From Symsagittifera roscoffensis (Eukaryota > Xenacoelomorpha > Acoela > Convolutidae), in NCBI RefSeq assembly GCF_963678635.1, contig NC_087062.1, positions 18,773,789-18,837,788 of the forward strand: a stretch of 64,000 nt of DNA, given 5' to 3'. The position numbers were made by a program, and so were the translations under genes. The notes under the pieces are model-generated. The model searched no databases. It saw only the letters and a list, made by a program, of their open reading frames with translations, and was not told the origin of the DNA. This document shows positions 12,033 through 21,494 of this stretch, one piece after another. Position 1 is the stretch's first letter; every line of letters begins with the position of its first letter.

Positions 12033-12400
12033 ATGATCTTATTATCAGCAAACTCAAGAGTTTTTACACAAGCAGAGTTGAGACTCTCTACACTCATGAG
12101 AGGGTGTACAGCTATAATGAATACACTAACAGAATATGAATTTTTGATCCTTGGATCAAAACATCCAACAGTTTTGTTTACAGACCATAAACCCATAATG
12201 TTTCTCTTTAGATAAAATTCTAATCTTAACTATAGAGTATATAGATTTCAATTAAGTTTAATAGAGTTTGCAAACCTTCTGAAAATTTCGGCAGCAGGTA
12301 AAAACCTTGCTCTAACCGACACACCAGGTCGAATACACCGCCGGAGCTATTTACACGAAAAACAACCGTAGAAATACAACACAAAATAAAAATTTTTCTC
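12033..12400 (+). pseudogene. RNase H domain remnant, left arm
   Basis: An ATG-started open frame (12033-12215, 60 codons) covers SANSRVFTQAELRLSTLM and VLFTDHKPI, the hallmark of Ty3/gypsy RNase H. Where relatives usually carry the catalytic Glu before xxAI, this copy has Gly (MRGCTAIM); the right arm shares that change. The frame breaks at 12213, but downstream words resembling the connection region continue to about 12360. Confidence 0.75.
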
Positions 12401-13037
12401 GCTAAAGACGAAAGATTACAACAATTACAATGTGTATATGCAGTCACAATTGACTCCGATGCTAAATAAATAAATACGCTAGAACAATTTCCACTCTACT
12501 TAACTTGCCAAAATAATCAATATGAATTATTTACTAGAAAAAGGCGCATTCAAACGTATACTTTTTCATCGTGGATAAAAAACAACACACAACTGAAATC
12601 CCATCAACAAAAACCACAACGCAATTACTCTTTTCGATTATTAGAAATGGAAGACCTTATCGATACAATAAGTTTGGCAGGAGCATTAGAAACAAGTCAA
12701 AAATATAAATTAAATAAAGAATTTGATTTACAAGACCCTTTGGACAACATAACTCTATCAAGTCAATAATTTAAAAATATCTTCTTATCATGTACAGTAA
12801 ACTTAGCAATGATTTACCCAAAAACAATCAAAATTTTGACAATGTCATCAGACAAATGAAAATTTGGCATAAATACAAAACAAAACCCGCCAAAATCAAA
12901 ATTACAAATTTATGAAACAAGACATTACTCCGACATTTCCGAAAATTTAACAATACCACAAAAAAAACGAAAACACTGATATATTAGAATATCATCACCC
13001 AGATATGAAAGTACCCTGTTTTTCATTAATTTTATTA
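12401..13037 (+). pseudogene. RNase H-integrase linker, broken, left arm
   Basis: Scattered frames match the open 159-codon linker of the third element (62917-63396): for example WHKYKTKPAK near 12868-12897 and LLRHFRKFNNTT near 12922-12957. Stops and shifts interrupt every few dozen codons. Confidence 0.55.
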
Positions 13038-14087
13038 AAAAGCATTCCATATATCGCACTTCCTTAATACAAAAAAAATACAGGATCAGAAAAAAATCAT
13101 ATTCAAATTTCACGCAAAACTTTTATTTTCTAAATGCACCAAGTACTCTGTAACGACTGTATAATATGTCAATTAAATAAACCTTTCCCACATGAGAAAC
13201 ATTTGCAGAAAAACGGAATTATAAAAGACAAAGTTTGTATTTCAACCATAGAATCTCATTCGACACAAAAGGACATATATTTCCCTCCTCAGAAGGAAAC
13301 TCATATATAATGGTAATTGTAGCCGCATTTAAACATATTGTAGCCTGTGCCTCATTGTAATGATAATTATGCATGTACCAAAATCTGTGAACACTGAAAA
13401 GCAAAAATGAGACTACCCGAACTTCTTGTCATAGTTAATGGAACAGAATTCACGAATAACAAAATCATTAAATTATATCATCTTTATAACATTTACCACA
13501 AATCCATTAAACACTAAATCATGAACGAAAACAAAAAAAAATACACCGAATGGTCAACAGTCATAAAATTATTCCCACTAGCATATAATTCTCATATCAC
13601 AACATTCAAACTATCACCGTATGAAAATGTTTTCAACCAAAAACCACGAAAACCCATAACGTTCTCAGCAAACTCCTCCAAAAATGCACATGGACATTGC
13701 CAACCGACAAAAGATTCAGTTTTTTCTAAATTACCACTTCACAACCATAATGAAGCTCATTTTCATCATCCACAAATTTTGAAATAAGTTTGTGGCACCC
13801 ACACAGAATGGGTTTTAAACAAAGATAAAAAACACAACGAAAGTTCTCGGAAAATTGCGGAGAATTTTTTACAAAGACAAAATATTCAATCTCATATAAA
13901 TTCACGCTTTACAGCTTTACACCAGCATCAGATTTTAAAATAGCAAGATTTGTAGTAATTCCAAAAAATTCAATACAAGGAGAAATCTCAAAAAAGTTAC
14001 AACCTATCCGTAAAGGACCATACCAAATTATAGAAAAACCCACAGACGTTACATATAAATTAACTGATTCTAACAAAAGGAAGTAAA
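13038..14087 (+). pseudogene. Integrase, all catalytic residues lost, left arm
   Basis: The zinc-binding His pair is seen in KAFHISHFL (13038 on) and the Cys pair in CNDCIICQ (about 13153-13175). In the core, the first Asp is Ala (codon 13322-13324, VIVAAF) and the second is Val (codon 13434-13436, VIVNGTEF). The segment with the Glu is missing, because the sequence jumps from the HLYNI words to an ENKKKYTEWS block. The C-terminal region follows at 13521-14087 with LHNHNEAHFHHPQ and the GPY motif RKGPYQIIEKPTDVTYK. The right arm has the same losses. Confidence 0.82.
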
Positions 14088-15272
14088 ACAACACAGAGAC
14101 AACTTTTTACCATATTACCCGAAAAAATACGCTTTTCGTGAACTAACACTTATATTTTCCTTTACAGGATTACACATTGTTGAAACAACAAAAGACAAAA
14201 CAAAAAAAATTACCTAGAAATTCAATTAATTTACAACTTTATCCCTATATAATCCACAAAACATACCAAAAAAAACTCTTTTTACTACCAGAAATTAAAG
14301 AAAAACCACAACAACGTCTGTAATTTTGTCTCAGAAATCAACCAAGAAAAGACTACAAAAATTTTATCACCCAATCTGAACTATTAAAGAAAGTAGAATT
14401 CCAACAACACTCTGATTCAATAAAACTACCAATACCGTTACCCCTAAAAACATTCTACATATAAATATCTGAACCATTTTCATTGTATTTTGAACAAATT
14501 GCTCCAGTTTTCTGTATTACTACTTATCAGAAATTACTTGTTCAAGACCAACCAATCAATTCACTTGATTTCATCATACATTTTATCAAACACCATCTTC
14601 ATCATAAGCCGATATAAGTCCAACTTGAACTAGACCTAAGACTGCAACTCTAAAACTTCCAGGTCAAAAATAAGCTATACCCCTATATTTGACAATATAA
14701 ATAATTACCATATAAAAGTTACAACCCGTTTTTATCAACCAATAGAAAAATCAAAAAAATTGTTTCAACTTCTAATTAGAAAATTACCATTAGCAAAAAC
14801 TTAAAACAGCCCAAAGAAGAAGTCAGCCCAATCATCTAGCCTAAAGCTAACCTACCTCCCAAAAAGCCCTGATTATCCAATAAATAAAAACAAGCATCTG
14901 AAACTTGATACCTAAGCCCCCCGACTTCCCTTCACCAGAAACTCTTATGAGCCAAGATACTTGTCAAAAATCTTTAAATAGTTTGACTTCACTTGATAAA
15001 ACTTCGAAAAAATGAAATAAAGACATCGACAAAGCAAATCTTACTTTGAAAGCTCACTCGACGTTCAGTTCTACAAAATCTTAAGACCATTATTTCACAA
15101 CTTCTTTCAAATTTTTCTGTAATTTTAACACTTTGTTTTTTTTTTCTTAACCGATATTCTACAATTTACAATTATCAACTTTAAAATTTATTTTCCCTCA
15201 TTCACACCTGCTTTTTGTTCTCCAAAACTATCGACCACCTAATCAGGTAAGTTATTAATTAATTTTTTGTAG
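14088..15272 (+). other. Integrase tail and spacer before ORF3 region, left arm
   Basis: The first ~120 bases encode a broken copy of the integrase tail (LPYYPKEYALRE in the right arm). After that I recognise no protein. Just before the next ORF stands CAGGTAAGT (about 15244-15252) and, at 15273, TTTTTTGTAG directly precedes an ATG. These look like donor and acceptor but enclose only 26 bases. Confidence 0.45.
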
Positions 15273-15437
15273 ATGATACGAAACTTGCTAAAAAAAAGAC
15301 ATAGTAATTCTTTTTTAAAATTTTCTAACATTAATAGCTTCCCTCATCTTGACGCTTTATATGTGTATAAAAGAGCAATAATCGCTTTTATACCAGCAAT
15401 TGTTTTAATAATCCTTTTTGCGGAAGAATATTACTAA
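15273..15437 (+). pseudogene. Small membrane protein ORF (54 aa), frame-disturbed copy
   Basis: ATG-started frame of 54 codons ending AEEYY. The C-terminal helix KRAIIAFIPAIVLIILFAEE is intact. The middle is read in a different frame from the right-arm copy because of an extra A in the run after 15290 and a compensating loss near 15390, so the first membrane helix is lost. Both changes are in A runs and could be base-calling errors. See 30800-30964 for the better copy. Confidence 0.55.
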
Positions 15438-15479
15438 GAAAAAAAAATTAAATAAAACATCGAAAGAACCATAGGTTAA

Positions 15480-16394
15480 TATCAAAATTGCGAACACAAT
15501 CCCGATAAAAATTTTGCCACCTACCATCTCATCCCAGGACCCCAGTCAACACCTACATCTAGTCAAACTAACCAACCTCAATTATCTACTCGTATATCTT
15601 ACATAGAAAATCCTTACACCTCTGAAGAAAGACACGCTTCACCGTCAGAACCAATAACACCCGCCCATCCTTACGCACCCCTAAGTGAACCATATTATGA
15701 GCTATTATATATTATCTTCCACTCAAAACAACAAAATCCCAACAGGACACCAAAGCCAAAACCAAAAAACATCAACTACAATAGACAGACAAAAAATTCA
15801 TCCAAGACGCAATAGAAACCTAACAACACCAAGAGTTCAATTCAACATACCCTCATCCTCAACATCAATCCCCTAGATCTTTTCCAAAGCTCAATACAAA
15901 GTACCCTTCCGCCACTTATTTTAACATCACCACAACTTACACCAAATATTCTATCCGATTATTTAGGTTCAACACTTATTTCCAAAAAAATTCGCGAAAA
16001 TCATTTTAACCACCCCACGTCAACCCATAGACTCCCACTTTGGATGACCCAGTTATTTTCTCGATGCTAACGGAACCTTGTAAATAAACCAATTGAAATG
16101 TCCACAGAGACATCCTTGTCAATATCAGAAACACTATCTCTTCCATCAACACCTTCGGTAACACGTATAACGCCATATAATAGTTTTCCAACAAATTTTC
16201 CATATCAATTAAGCGATCGATATCAAGAATTACAAAAGACAGGTAAACCCCTCTGCTTAGGTTGGAATTTTTTTGTACAATCACCACCATTAATTGGACA
16301 ACACCTCAATAGTAATTGCATCCATAATTGGGTCTTGAATAGACTACAAAATAGACACGATATACACAAAGACATTCAAGAGCATAATATTTAA
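15480..16394 (+). pseudogene. Proline-rich region before env, left arm
   Basis: Frames rich in Pro, Ser, Thr and Gln. A block with IDRQKIHPRRNRNLTTPRV (about 15783-15840) is conserved in the third element near 55050-55110. Another frame, 16098-16394 (98 codons, ATG), is Ser/Thr/Pro-rich and then reads WNFFVQSPPLIGQHLNS, with partners in the right arm and in the third element. It may be the N-terminal or surface part of an envelope-like precursor; no domain is recognised. Confidence 0.45.
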
Positions 16395-16619
16395 ATACTA
16401 TGACCTCAACTTTTAGTTCTTAAACTTCAAATAACTGTAAAATTAAAAAAATTTGTACATCACCCTTTGCTACAGTCACAACCAGATATAACAGTTCAAT
16501 CATTCCTCATTCCGTTTAAAAGCACAGAATTATTTAATTTATAAATAGGATAGATACATAAAGAAAACAATGGGTTTTATAACCTTCTACAATCCCCCTT
16601 TCAAGACTATCACATTTAA

Positions 16620-18437
16620 GTATATTTGTACCTTTTTATCAAGTATGTTTTTTTCTTTCTTACTTGAACCAACAAATCATCAAAACTCCTCCTTCCGATC
16701 AGAAACATAAGATCTCCTCGTAACTCATTATGATTGTGAAGATCACCAACAAAAAATTTTTAAAAAACACAACTAACCAGGTCACACAAAGTGCATCTGA
16801 GCCACAAGAAATCGAATTTGACAACTGTAACCGCAATGCTTTACTCAACACCCGCGCTACAACTCTAACGGTTTATAAAGTCACAGGAAAATTTTTTGAA
16901 AAGGAAGTACCTTGTTCCCAAGTTTCAAAAAGAAACAAATACAGAATCGATCAATAATCATTCTATCAAAGTACAATAAAACGATTATTACACATGGCCC
17001 CAAAAAATGCAAAAATGAAATGAAACGTCTAAAAATAGTCACTACTAAAGAAAACAATAGAAAATAGTCAAGTTTCACGTTTTTCGCAGACCAAGCTCAA
17101 CTTGAACAACACCGAGGCCATATTCAACTGATGAGAAAAGTTTCCTTATCATTGTGTAAACGGACGTTTAACTTACAATAACTGACATCCACGATAAAGA
17201 CTGGAGACATCAGATTGGAATAAAAAACCCGTCAAATTGTACAGCAGACACTGAAGATTCAAGATATCGAGAAATAACGTTTTTCGATTGGAAAATTGAA
17301 CTAGAAAAAGTGCAATTAACAACTCATTTAAGAGATGACACTATTTTATATAAGGGAGTTTGCTTAATTTCTAAAAATGAACAAGGATTTTTACTTCCCA
17401 CAACACTCAAATAGGCATCAAAAGTTTGATTTTCTTAAGTCACATGTTTCACATTCCAACTTGCTAAAACTCACGTCAGAATAATAAAAATTCGCAAAAA
17501 AAGTTCATAGAACTCATATCTTTCGATACCAAGTTCTGATCGAAAAAGATCAAACCCAAATCAATATAAAAATGTACCGGGAATCGAAAATAAATAAGCA
17601 CGTTTTCAAAATTACCCTGAAACAGAATTAGCATCCAAATAACCAAAGCAAATTTTTTGCACCCAATACTCAGAAACACTTGTCGAATACAAAACAAAAG
17701 ATTTTGATATGCAAACAGTAAATAAAAAAAGACATTGCCGCCACAAACCGAAATTAAGAACATGAAACATCTTACATCCCGGTAACATTTTACAAAAAAA
17801 CGGCAACACTGGAGGAAAAGTTCTCCACGAAAACCATGGTGTACTCGCCTATAAGAACTATCACTCATGATTAACACATATTTTGATGCAATTCATTATG
17901 ACATTTGTCTAGATTTGAAGCTTAAAAACAGACTTAGCAGAATTTTTCAAGAAATTTTGCTCTCAGAACTCGAAACACTACATCATTTGTGTGAATTAGA
18001 ATGAACTGAAATATTGCAATCTCTCGCACTAGCAGTACTTATGCAGGATACCTTCTATCAAGGAACCTTTCTAATTTCATTGATTATGAAGAAAACTTTC
18101 TCTGGTTTTACACTTGCCTTCAAGTCTCACCATTCTATGTATTTAAAGACAAGAGATGCTACTAAAGAATACCTATATTTAAAAAAAAATAAAACACACT
18201 TCGTAGTCACATTATCACATCGAACATGTTTTTGGGATACAGCTGTTCCATGTGGATCAGCAAAATAGCCAAAATATAGTACAATTCAACCCACACGAAG
18301 ACAAATATAATAATCTTCTCACACCATATCCTACTTTAAAGCAGTTTTTAAAAAATCTGTCACCCAAAATCATCCGCGAAAGAGCTCCATAGACAATCCA
18401 TAGACATGTACTCGAAATCAAATATAAAACATCACAT
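16620..18437 (+). pseudogene. Env-like glycoprotein region, 3'-truncated, left arm
   Basis: The frame begins with a hydrophobic stretch resembling a signal peptide, then HYDCED, a Cys-containing segment (FEKEVPCSQVSKRNKYRIDQ at about 16891-16956), and further conserved words such as TDIHD near 17190. The third element shows the same order. Stops and frameshifts are frequent. The region ends abruptly near 18437, where DNA encoding the C-terminal membrane anchor (right arm about 27699-28037) is deleted and accessory-ORF sequence follows. No family could be assigned beyond env-like. Confidence 0.5.
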
Positions 18438-18591
18438 TCTAACACAACTAACAGAAAATTTTTCCATCAAAACCGAATACATCTTTTACCTTAACAGTAC
18501 TAACAAAAACTTTGATCTATCAAAGTTTATGCATAAAAGAACACAAAAGCTTACGAAACGTATTTTAGTAAGCTTCAGCAATTTGCTGTGA
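18406..18591 (+). CDS. 61-aa chimeric ORF across the env/accessory deletion
   Basis: ATG at 18406 opens an uninterrupted 61-codon frame. Its first ~11 residues come from the env-like gene (SKSNIKHHI) and the rest from the accessory ORF (LTENFSIKTEYIFYLNSTN and LVSFSNLL). The join at about 18437-18446 matches the right-arm points near 28037 and 26495, with short shared CACA sequence. The in-frame fusion is probably accidental and expression is unlikely. Confidence 0.45.
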   Translation: MYSKSNIKHHILTQLTENFSIKTEYIFYLNSTNKNFDLSKFMHKRTQKLTKRILVSFSNLL

Positions 18592-18685
18592 CATTCAGCG
18601 TCCTATCACCAAATGAACGAGATACTTATCGTTCTCACGAAGTTATGTTGAGAACTAAACTCAAACAGACTCCCATTTACAAAAA

Positions 18686-18880
18686 ATGTTTATCCGAAGA
18701 CAATTCCTTCACAGTTCACCATCCTGCAATCCTCACCACCCTTTCAAGTTAACTAACTCTAATTACACATCACCAGATTTCCTTAACTTCACTTATTGTA
18801 TCAAATCAACGAACCTCTACGGCATCCTCCGTAATTATGATCCCGTTAGACAAATGTATATCTTGTTCCTCCTCTCATGA
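18686..18880 (+). pseudogene. Accessory ORF4 C-terminal part, left arm
   Basis: ATG-started 64-codon frame ending GILRNYDPVRQMYILFLLS. The phrase GI(L/I)RN-DP(V/I)RQMYI recurs in the third element at 50742-51092, where the frame continues for about 100 more residues. Its conservation between diverged elements shows that it was once coding. Function unknown. Confidence 0.5.
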
Positions 18881-20418
18881 AGACTCCTGCCCCATTTTAT
18901 CCCGCAAGTTCAATTTAAAGTTTATCCCGCAAGATGTAAAATTTAATTCAATTCATTAGCCAAGATTTTTACGCAACCTCTGATGAAGTTAACATCATCC
19001 GCGCAATAGAATTTTTTTGATAACTTCTACGCAGTGAAAATGTAATTAAAAACAACTTCCACACTCGAATTTTTTTTCCAAATCCAATCCTATTGAATTT
19101 TTCAAGCAAAATCGTTTTAATAATTAGCAATAAATTGCTCACAATGCTGTAAATTCCCCATACGATTAGTAAACTAATAATGAGTGATAAATTAATTGCA
19201 CTAAAATTTTATGTGCTCAAATTGTGAAAATAGCTTTTCTTATTCCACTCTCCCTTATTCACGCATTATTTCCCAACAAATTGAGTAACTTGCCACTGTA
19301 GAATTGTTTTAGAAATGATTTTCCAATTTGACAAACTAACTGATAACGCCGCTAACTTACTTTCACGTGTTTTAAAACTTTAACTTAACCCGGTTGGAAG
19401 GAATTATAACTACGCTTAAACTAACTAACCCAGCTTTCCGCATGTATGAAAGAGTCTCACAATTACTCAAACCAGATTAAACCCAGATTAAAACTGGATA
19501 AATTAATCTTTCGAAATTCGTTTTTAAGTTTTATTAAAACCACATGAAACACAAGAACACTAGAAGAACCACACAAATCAAAACAATCCATTTTTGAAAA
19601 AAGGACACAACCAAAGAACAAAAGAGAAAAATACCTGACAAAATGAACAAAAATTTAAACACTAAAAGAGATTCTGCTTAAAGAGATGAAAAAGTACACG
19701 CTACTCTGGCCTCACCCTATACCTTGGATAAGATGAGCTCTAGCGTGAGCAACTCTTCAAAAAAAATCAATAAAAACGGTTTTGCGAAAACATTGAACAA
19801 AGATCATACTAAAATTGAAATCACTAACAAGGTGCAGAAAAAAATTAATTATGTGAAAAGATTTCTCAGGGCAAAATGATCGAGCAGCAATGGGATATGA
19901 AACTCGGGGACATTCGAACTCTGGAATGGCAAATCTATTGATGGGTTACCGTAGTCACAACTCTCACATGAATTAAAGTATGGAGCCAATATCGCACCAA
20001 AGGTACCCATTGAACAAGAACGATGATCAAACAATATTGAAATCAATCATACGAATCCTGGTCACTTGGCGCTTCACACGGAGAACTCAAATCCTATCTC
20101 ACTATTCGATGAATAATTGAAAATGCACGTGGTCTCGCTCTTTTTAACGAAATCGAAAGTTCATCAATTAATTCTGCAACATAGATCCAACCCCTCAACT
20201 CAATCACGATACGCGAAACTTTCTCTTACAATACGAGCAACTGTACTCCTTCTCTCTCTATCAAGACAACTACTCCACAACAGGAGCAACTGTTTCTCTT
20301 CTCTCTTCACTTTTTCACCGATTCAAACGAATCTACTCCGAGAAGAAATAAAAAAAAATTCTCCATCCATCCTTGACAAGAACAAACTTAAAACTGTTAA
20401 AAAAAAAACCCGGATGGG
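18881..20418 (+). other. Long conserved 3' untranslated region, left arm
   Basis: No convincing frame, yet words are shared with the third element's 49132-50650: ACCCGGTTGGAAGGA, CAGATTAAAACTGGAT, TCACTTGGC, and blocks around 19910-20090. The order is conserved as well. Conservation across subfamilies suggests cis-acting RNA or DNA function in the element. The frame 20117-20437 here has counterparts in the right-arm copies but shows no recognisable protein. Confidence 0.6.
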
Positions 20419-20582
20419 TGGAACCAAATCAAAATGAGTATTGACTTGATCTATTTAGACTAGGAGATATAAGAGTAAGATTAGGATGGATAGTAGACTA
20501 AGAAGTTGCACGAACCTATCCGGCTGAAAATAAAATAGCGTGACGAACAGACGGTGTAACTTATCCGAAATTACTCTATGAG
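20419..20582 (+). repeat. LTR B, internally deleted (164 bp), left arm
   Basis: Starts TGGAACC and ends CTCTATGAG like LTR B' (24324-24681, 358 bp), but about 195 bp between GAGTATT and GACTTGATC are missing. Direct flanking words AGTAT/AGTATA could have mediated the loss. Its end is followed by a PBS-like site, so it also has the position of a 5' LTR for whatever lay downstream. Confidence 0.75.
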
Positions 20583-20706
20583 AAAGCCACCCCGGACTTA
20601 ATCTCATTATCGTTAAGCAAACAACCACTGCTGCTGGAGAAAAAACTCAGTGCAATATTGGGTCTGGCTACAATATAAAATTGTATGGCGAGAATTGCTT
20701 ACCGTC
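20583..20706 (+). other. PBS-like site and leader after LTR B, left arm
   Basis: Begins AAAGCCACCCCGGACTT like the site after LTR A, then runs into a leader that is nearly identical to the right-arm segment 24201-24323 and ends TTGCTTACCGTCT. Beyond that the two arms diverge completely, so this is the inner limit of arm homology. Confidence 0.65.
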
Positions 20707-21294
20707 TAGATGTGATATGAAGGACCTCCGTTGAGTATTTCTGATTTTGCATCTTATTGTCGATGTCATTGTTTAATGAAGTATAAAAGGCAAAGATAAC
20801 CAGGAAAAGGCCAAACAAGACCACCACCGTGTATTTAACTGAAACATGCTAAACAATTTCTTACAAACACTCCGTGAGACACATTTCTTACGTTTAACGA
20901 TTACAATTTTCGATTAACTTCTGTAAAAAGAGGCGCTCTTTCTTACCTTCTTAAAAAATTTTAACATTTTTTTCCAATCGGTCGAAAAACTACACACACT
21001 TAATAATAGCCGCTAACGTATTTGTTTAACTAAAATGGTTTTTCCCTCCATTTGATGTCGCCTATCCACTAAGTTATAAATTATGGAGAGACAAATACAT
21101 TTAAAAGCATCAGGTTTTCTGGACAAAGTCTTGAGCAATGTGGTCGGACAAATTCTGGACAAAATATCACAGGATAGGAGGATCCCTAAAATTTCCAGGA
21201 AGAAGAAGATTGACTTTTTTGGGATGATCTAGCGGATATCATTAAACAAAACCGTACGTACCATTATTTGGTGACATGGCAACAACTTGATCGA
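20707..21294. other. Unrecognised single-copy sequence left of the gap
   Basis: This has no match elsewhere in the window that I can see. It contains one modest open stretch on the plus strand around 21113-21228 (words VLSNVVGQILDK and RKKKIDFFGMI before a stop). No start, domain or splice frame could be fixed. It may be host DNA at the palindrome centre or the leader of another element variant. Confidence 0.4.
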
Positions 21295-21494
21295 NNNNNN
21301 NNNNNNNNNNNNNNNNNNNNNNNNNNNNNNNNNNNNNNNNNNNNNNNNNNNNNNNNNNNNNNNNNNNNNNNNNNNNNNNNNNNNNNNNNNNNNNNNNNNN
21401 NNNNNNNNNNNNNNNNNNNNNNNNNNNNNNNNNNNNNNNNNNNNNNNNNNNNNNNNNNNNNNNNNNNNNNNNNNNNNNNNNNNNNNNNNNNNNN
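21295..21494. other. Assembly gap of exactly 200 N
   Basis: Unknown bases at the centre of the palindrome. To the right the sequence starts inside the 3' region of a minus-strand element copy, at a point about 300 bp short of where an LTR should begin. The gap therefore probably hides at least an LTR. Confidence 0.98.

Larger units (their letters stand above)
4379..20582 (+). mobile_element. Decayed ~16.2-kb Ty3/gypsy-type LTR element, left arm
   Basis: Order on the plus strand: LTR A, PBS-like site, long AT-rich leader, gag, RT, RNase H, integrase, small membrane ORF, proline-rich region, env-like region (3' part deleted), accessory ORF remnant, long 3' region, LTR B. The order RT-RNase H-integrase is that of Ty3/gypsy. 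All coding parts carry stops and frameshifts. The 5' LTR A and 3' LTR B differ far more than LTRs of one insertion should, so the unit may be a composite of two related subfamilies. The same dead element is in the right arm. Confidence 0.85.
1..20706 (+). repeat. Left arm of giant imperfect inverted repeat
   Basis: This segment recurs in reverse complement at 24201-45222. Anchors: base 1 pairs with 45222, the methyltransferase exon 499-1272 pairs with 43944-44717 without indels, LTR A 4379-4742 pairs with 41297-41660, and the leader end at 20706 pairs with 24201. The arm continues past the left window edge. By eye the exon differs at about 1% of sites, while flanking noncoding and retroelement DNA differs by roughly 4-6%. 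Large indels are 2558-3380 (left only) and about 1.5 kb near 18437 (right only). The divergence argues against a recent fold-back sequencing artefact; joined diverged haplotypes remain possible. Confidence 0.93.

Noticed and set aside
15247-15272. A 26-base mini-intron (GTAAGT...TTTTGTAG)
   Set aside because: Far shorter than typical animal introns, and the third element lacks the acceptor. The two signals may belong to different, longer splices or be chance.
17476-17877. Minus-strand 133-codon hydrophobic ORF
   Set aside because: Antisense shadow of the env-like region; the right-arm counterpart frames (28376-28763) are likewise antisense to env.
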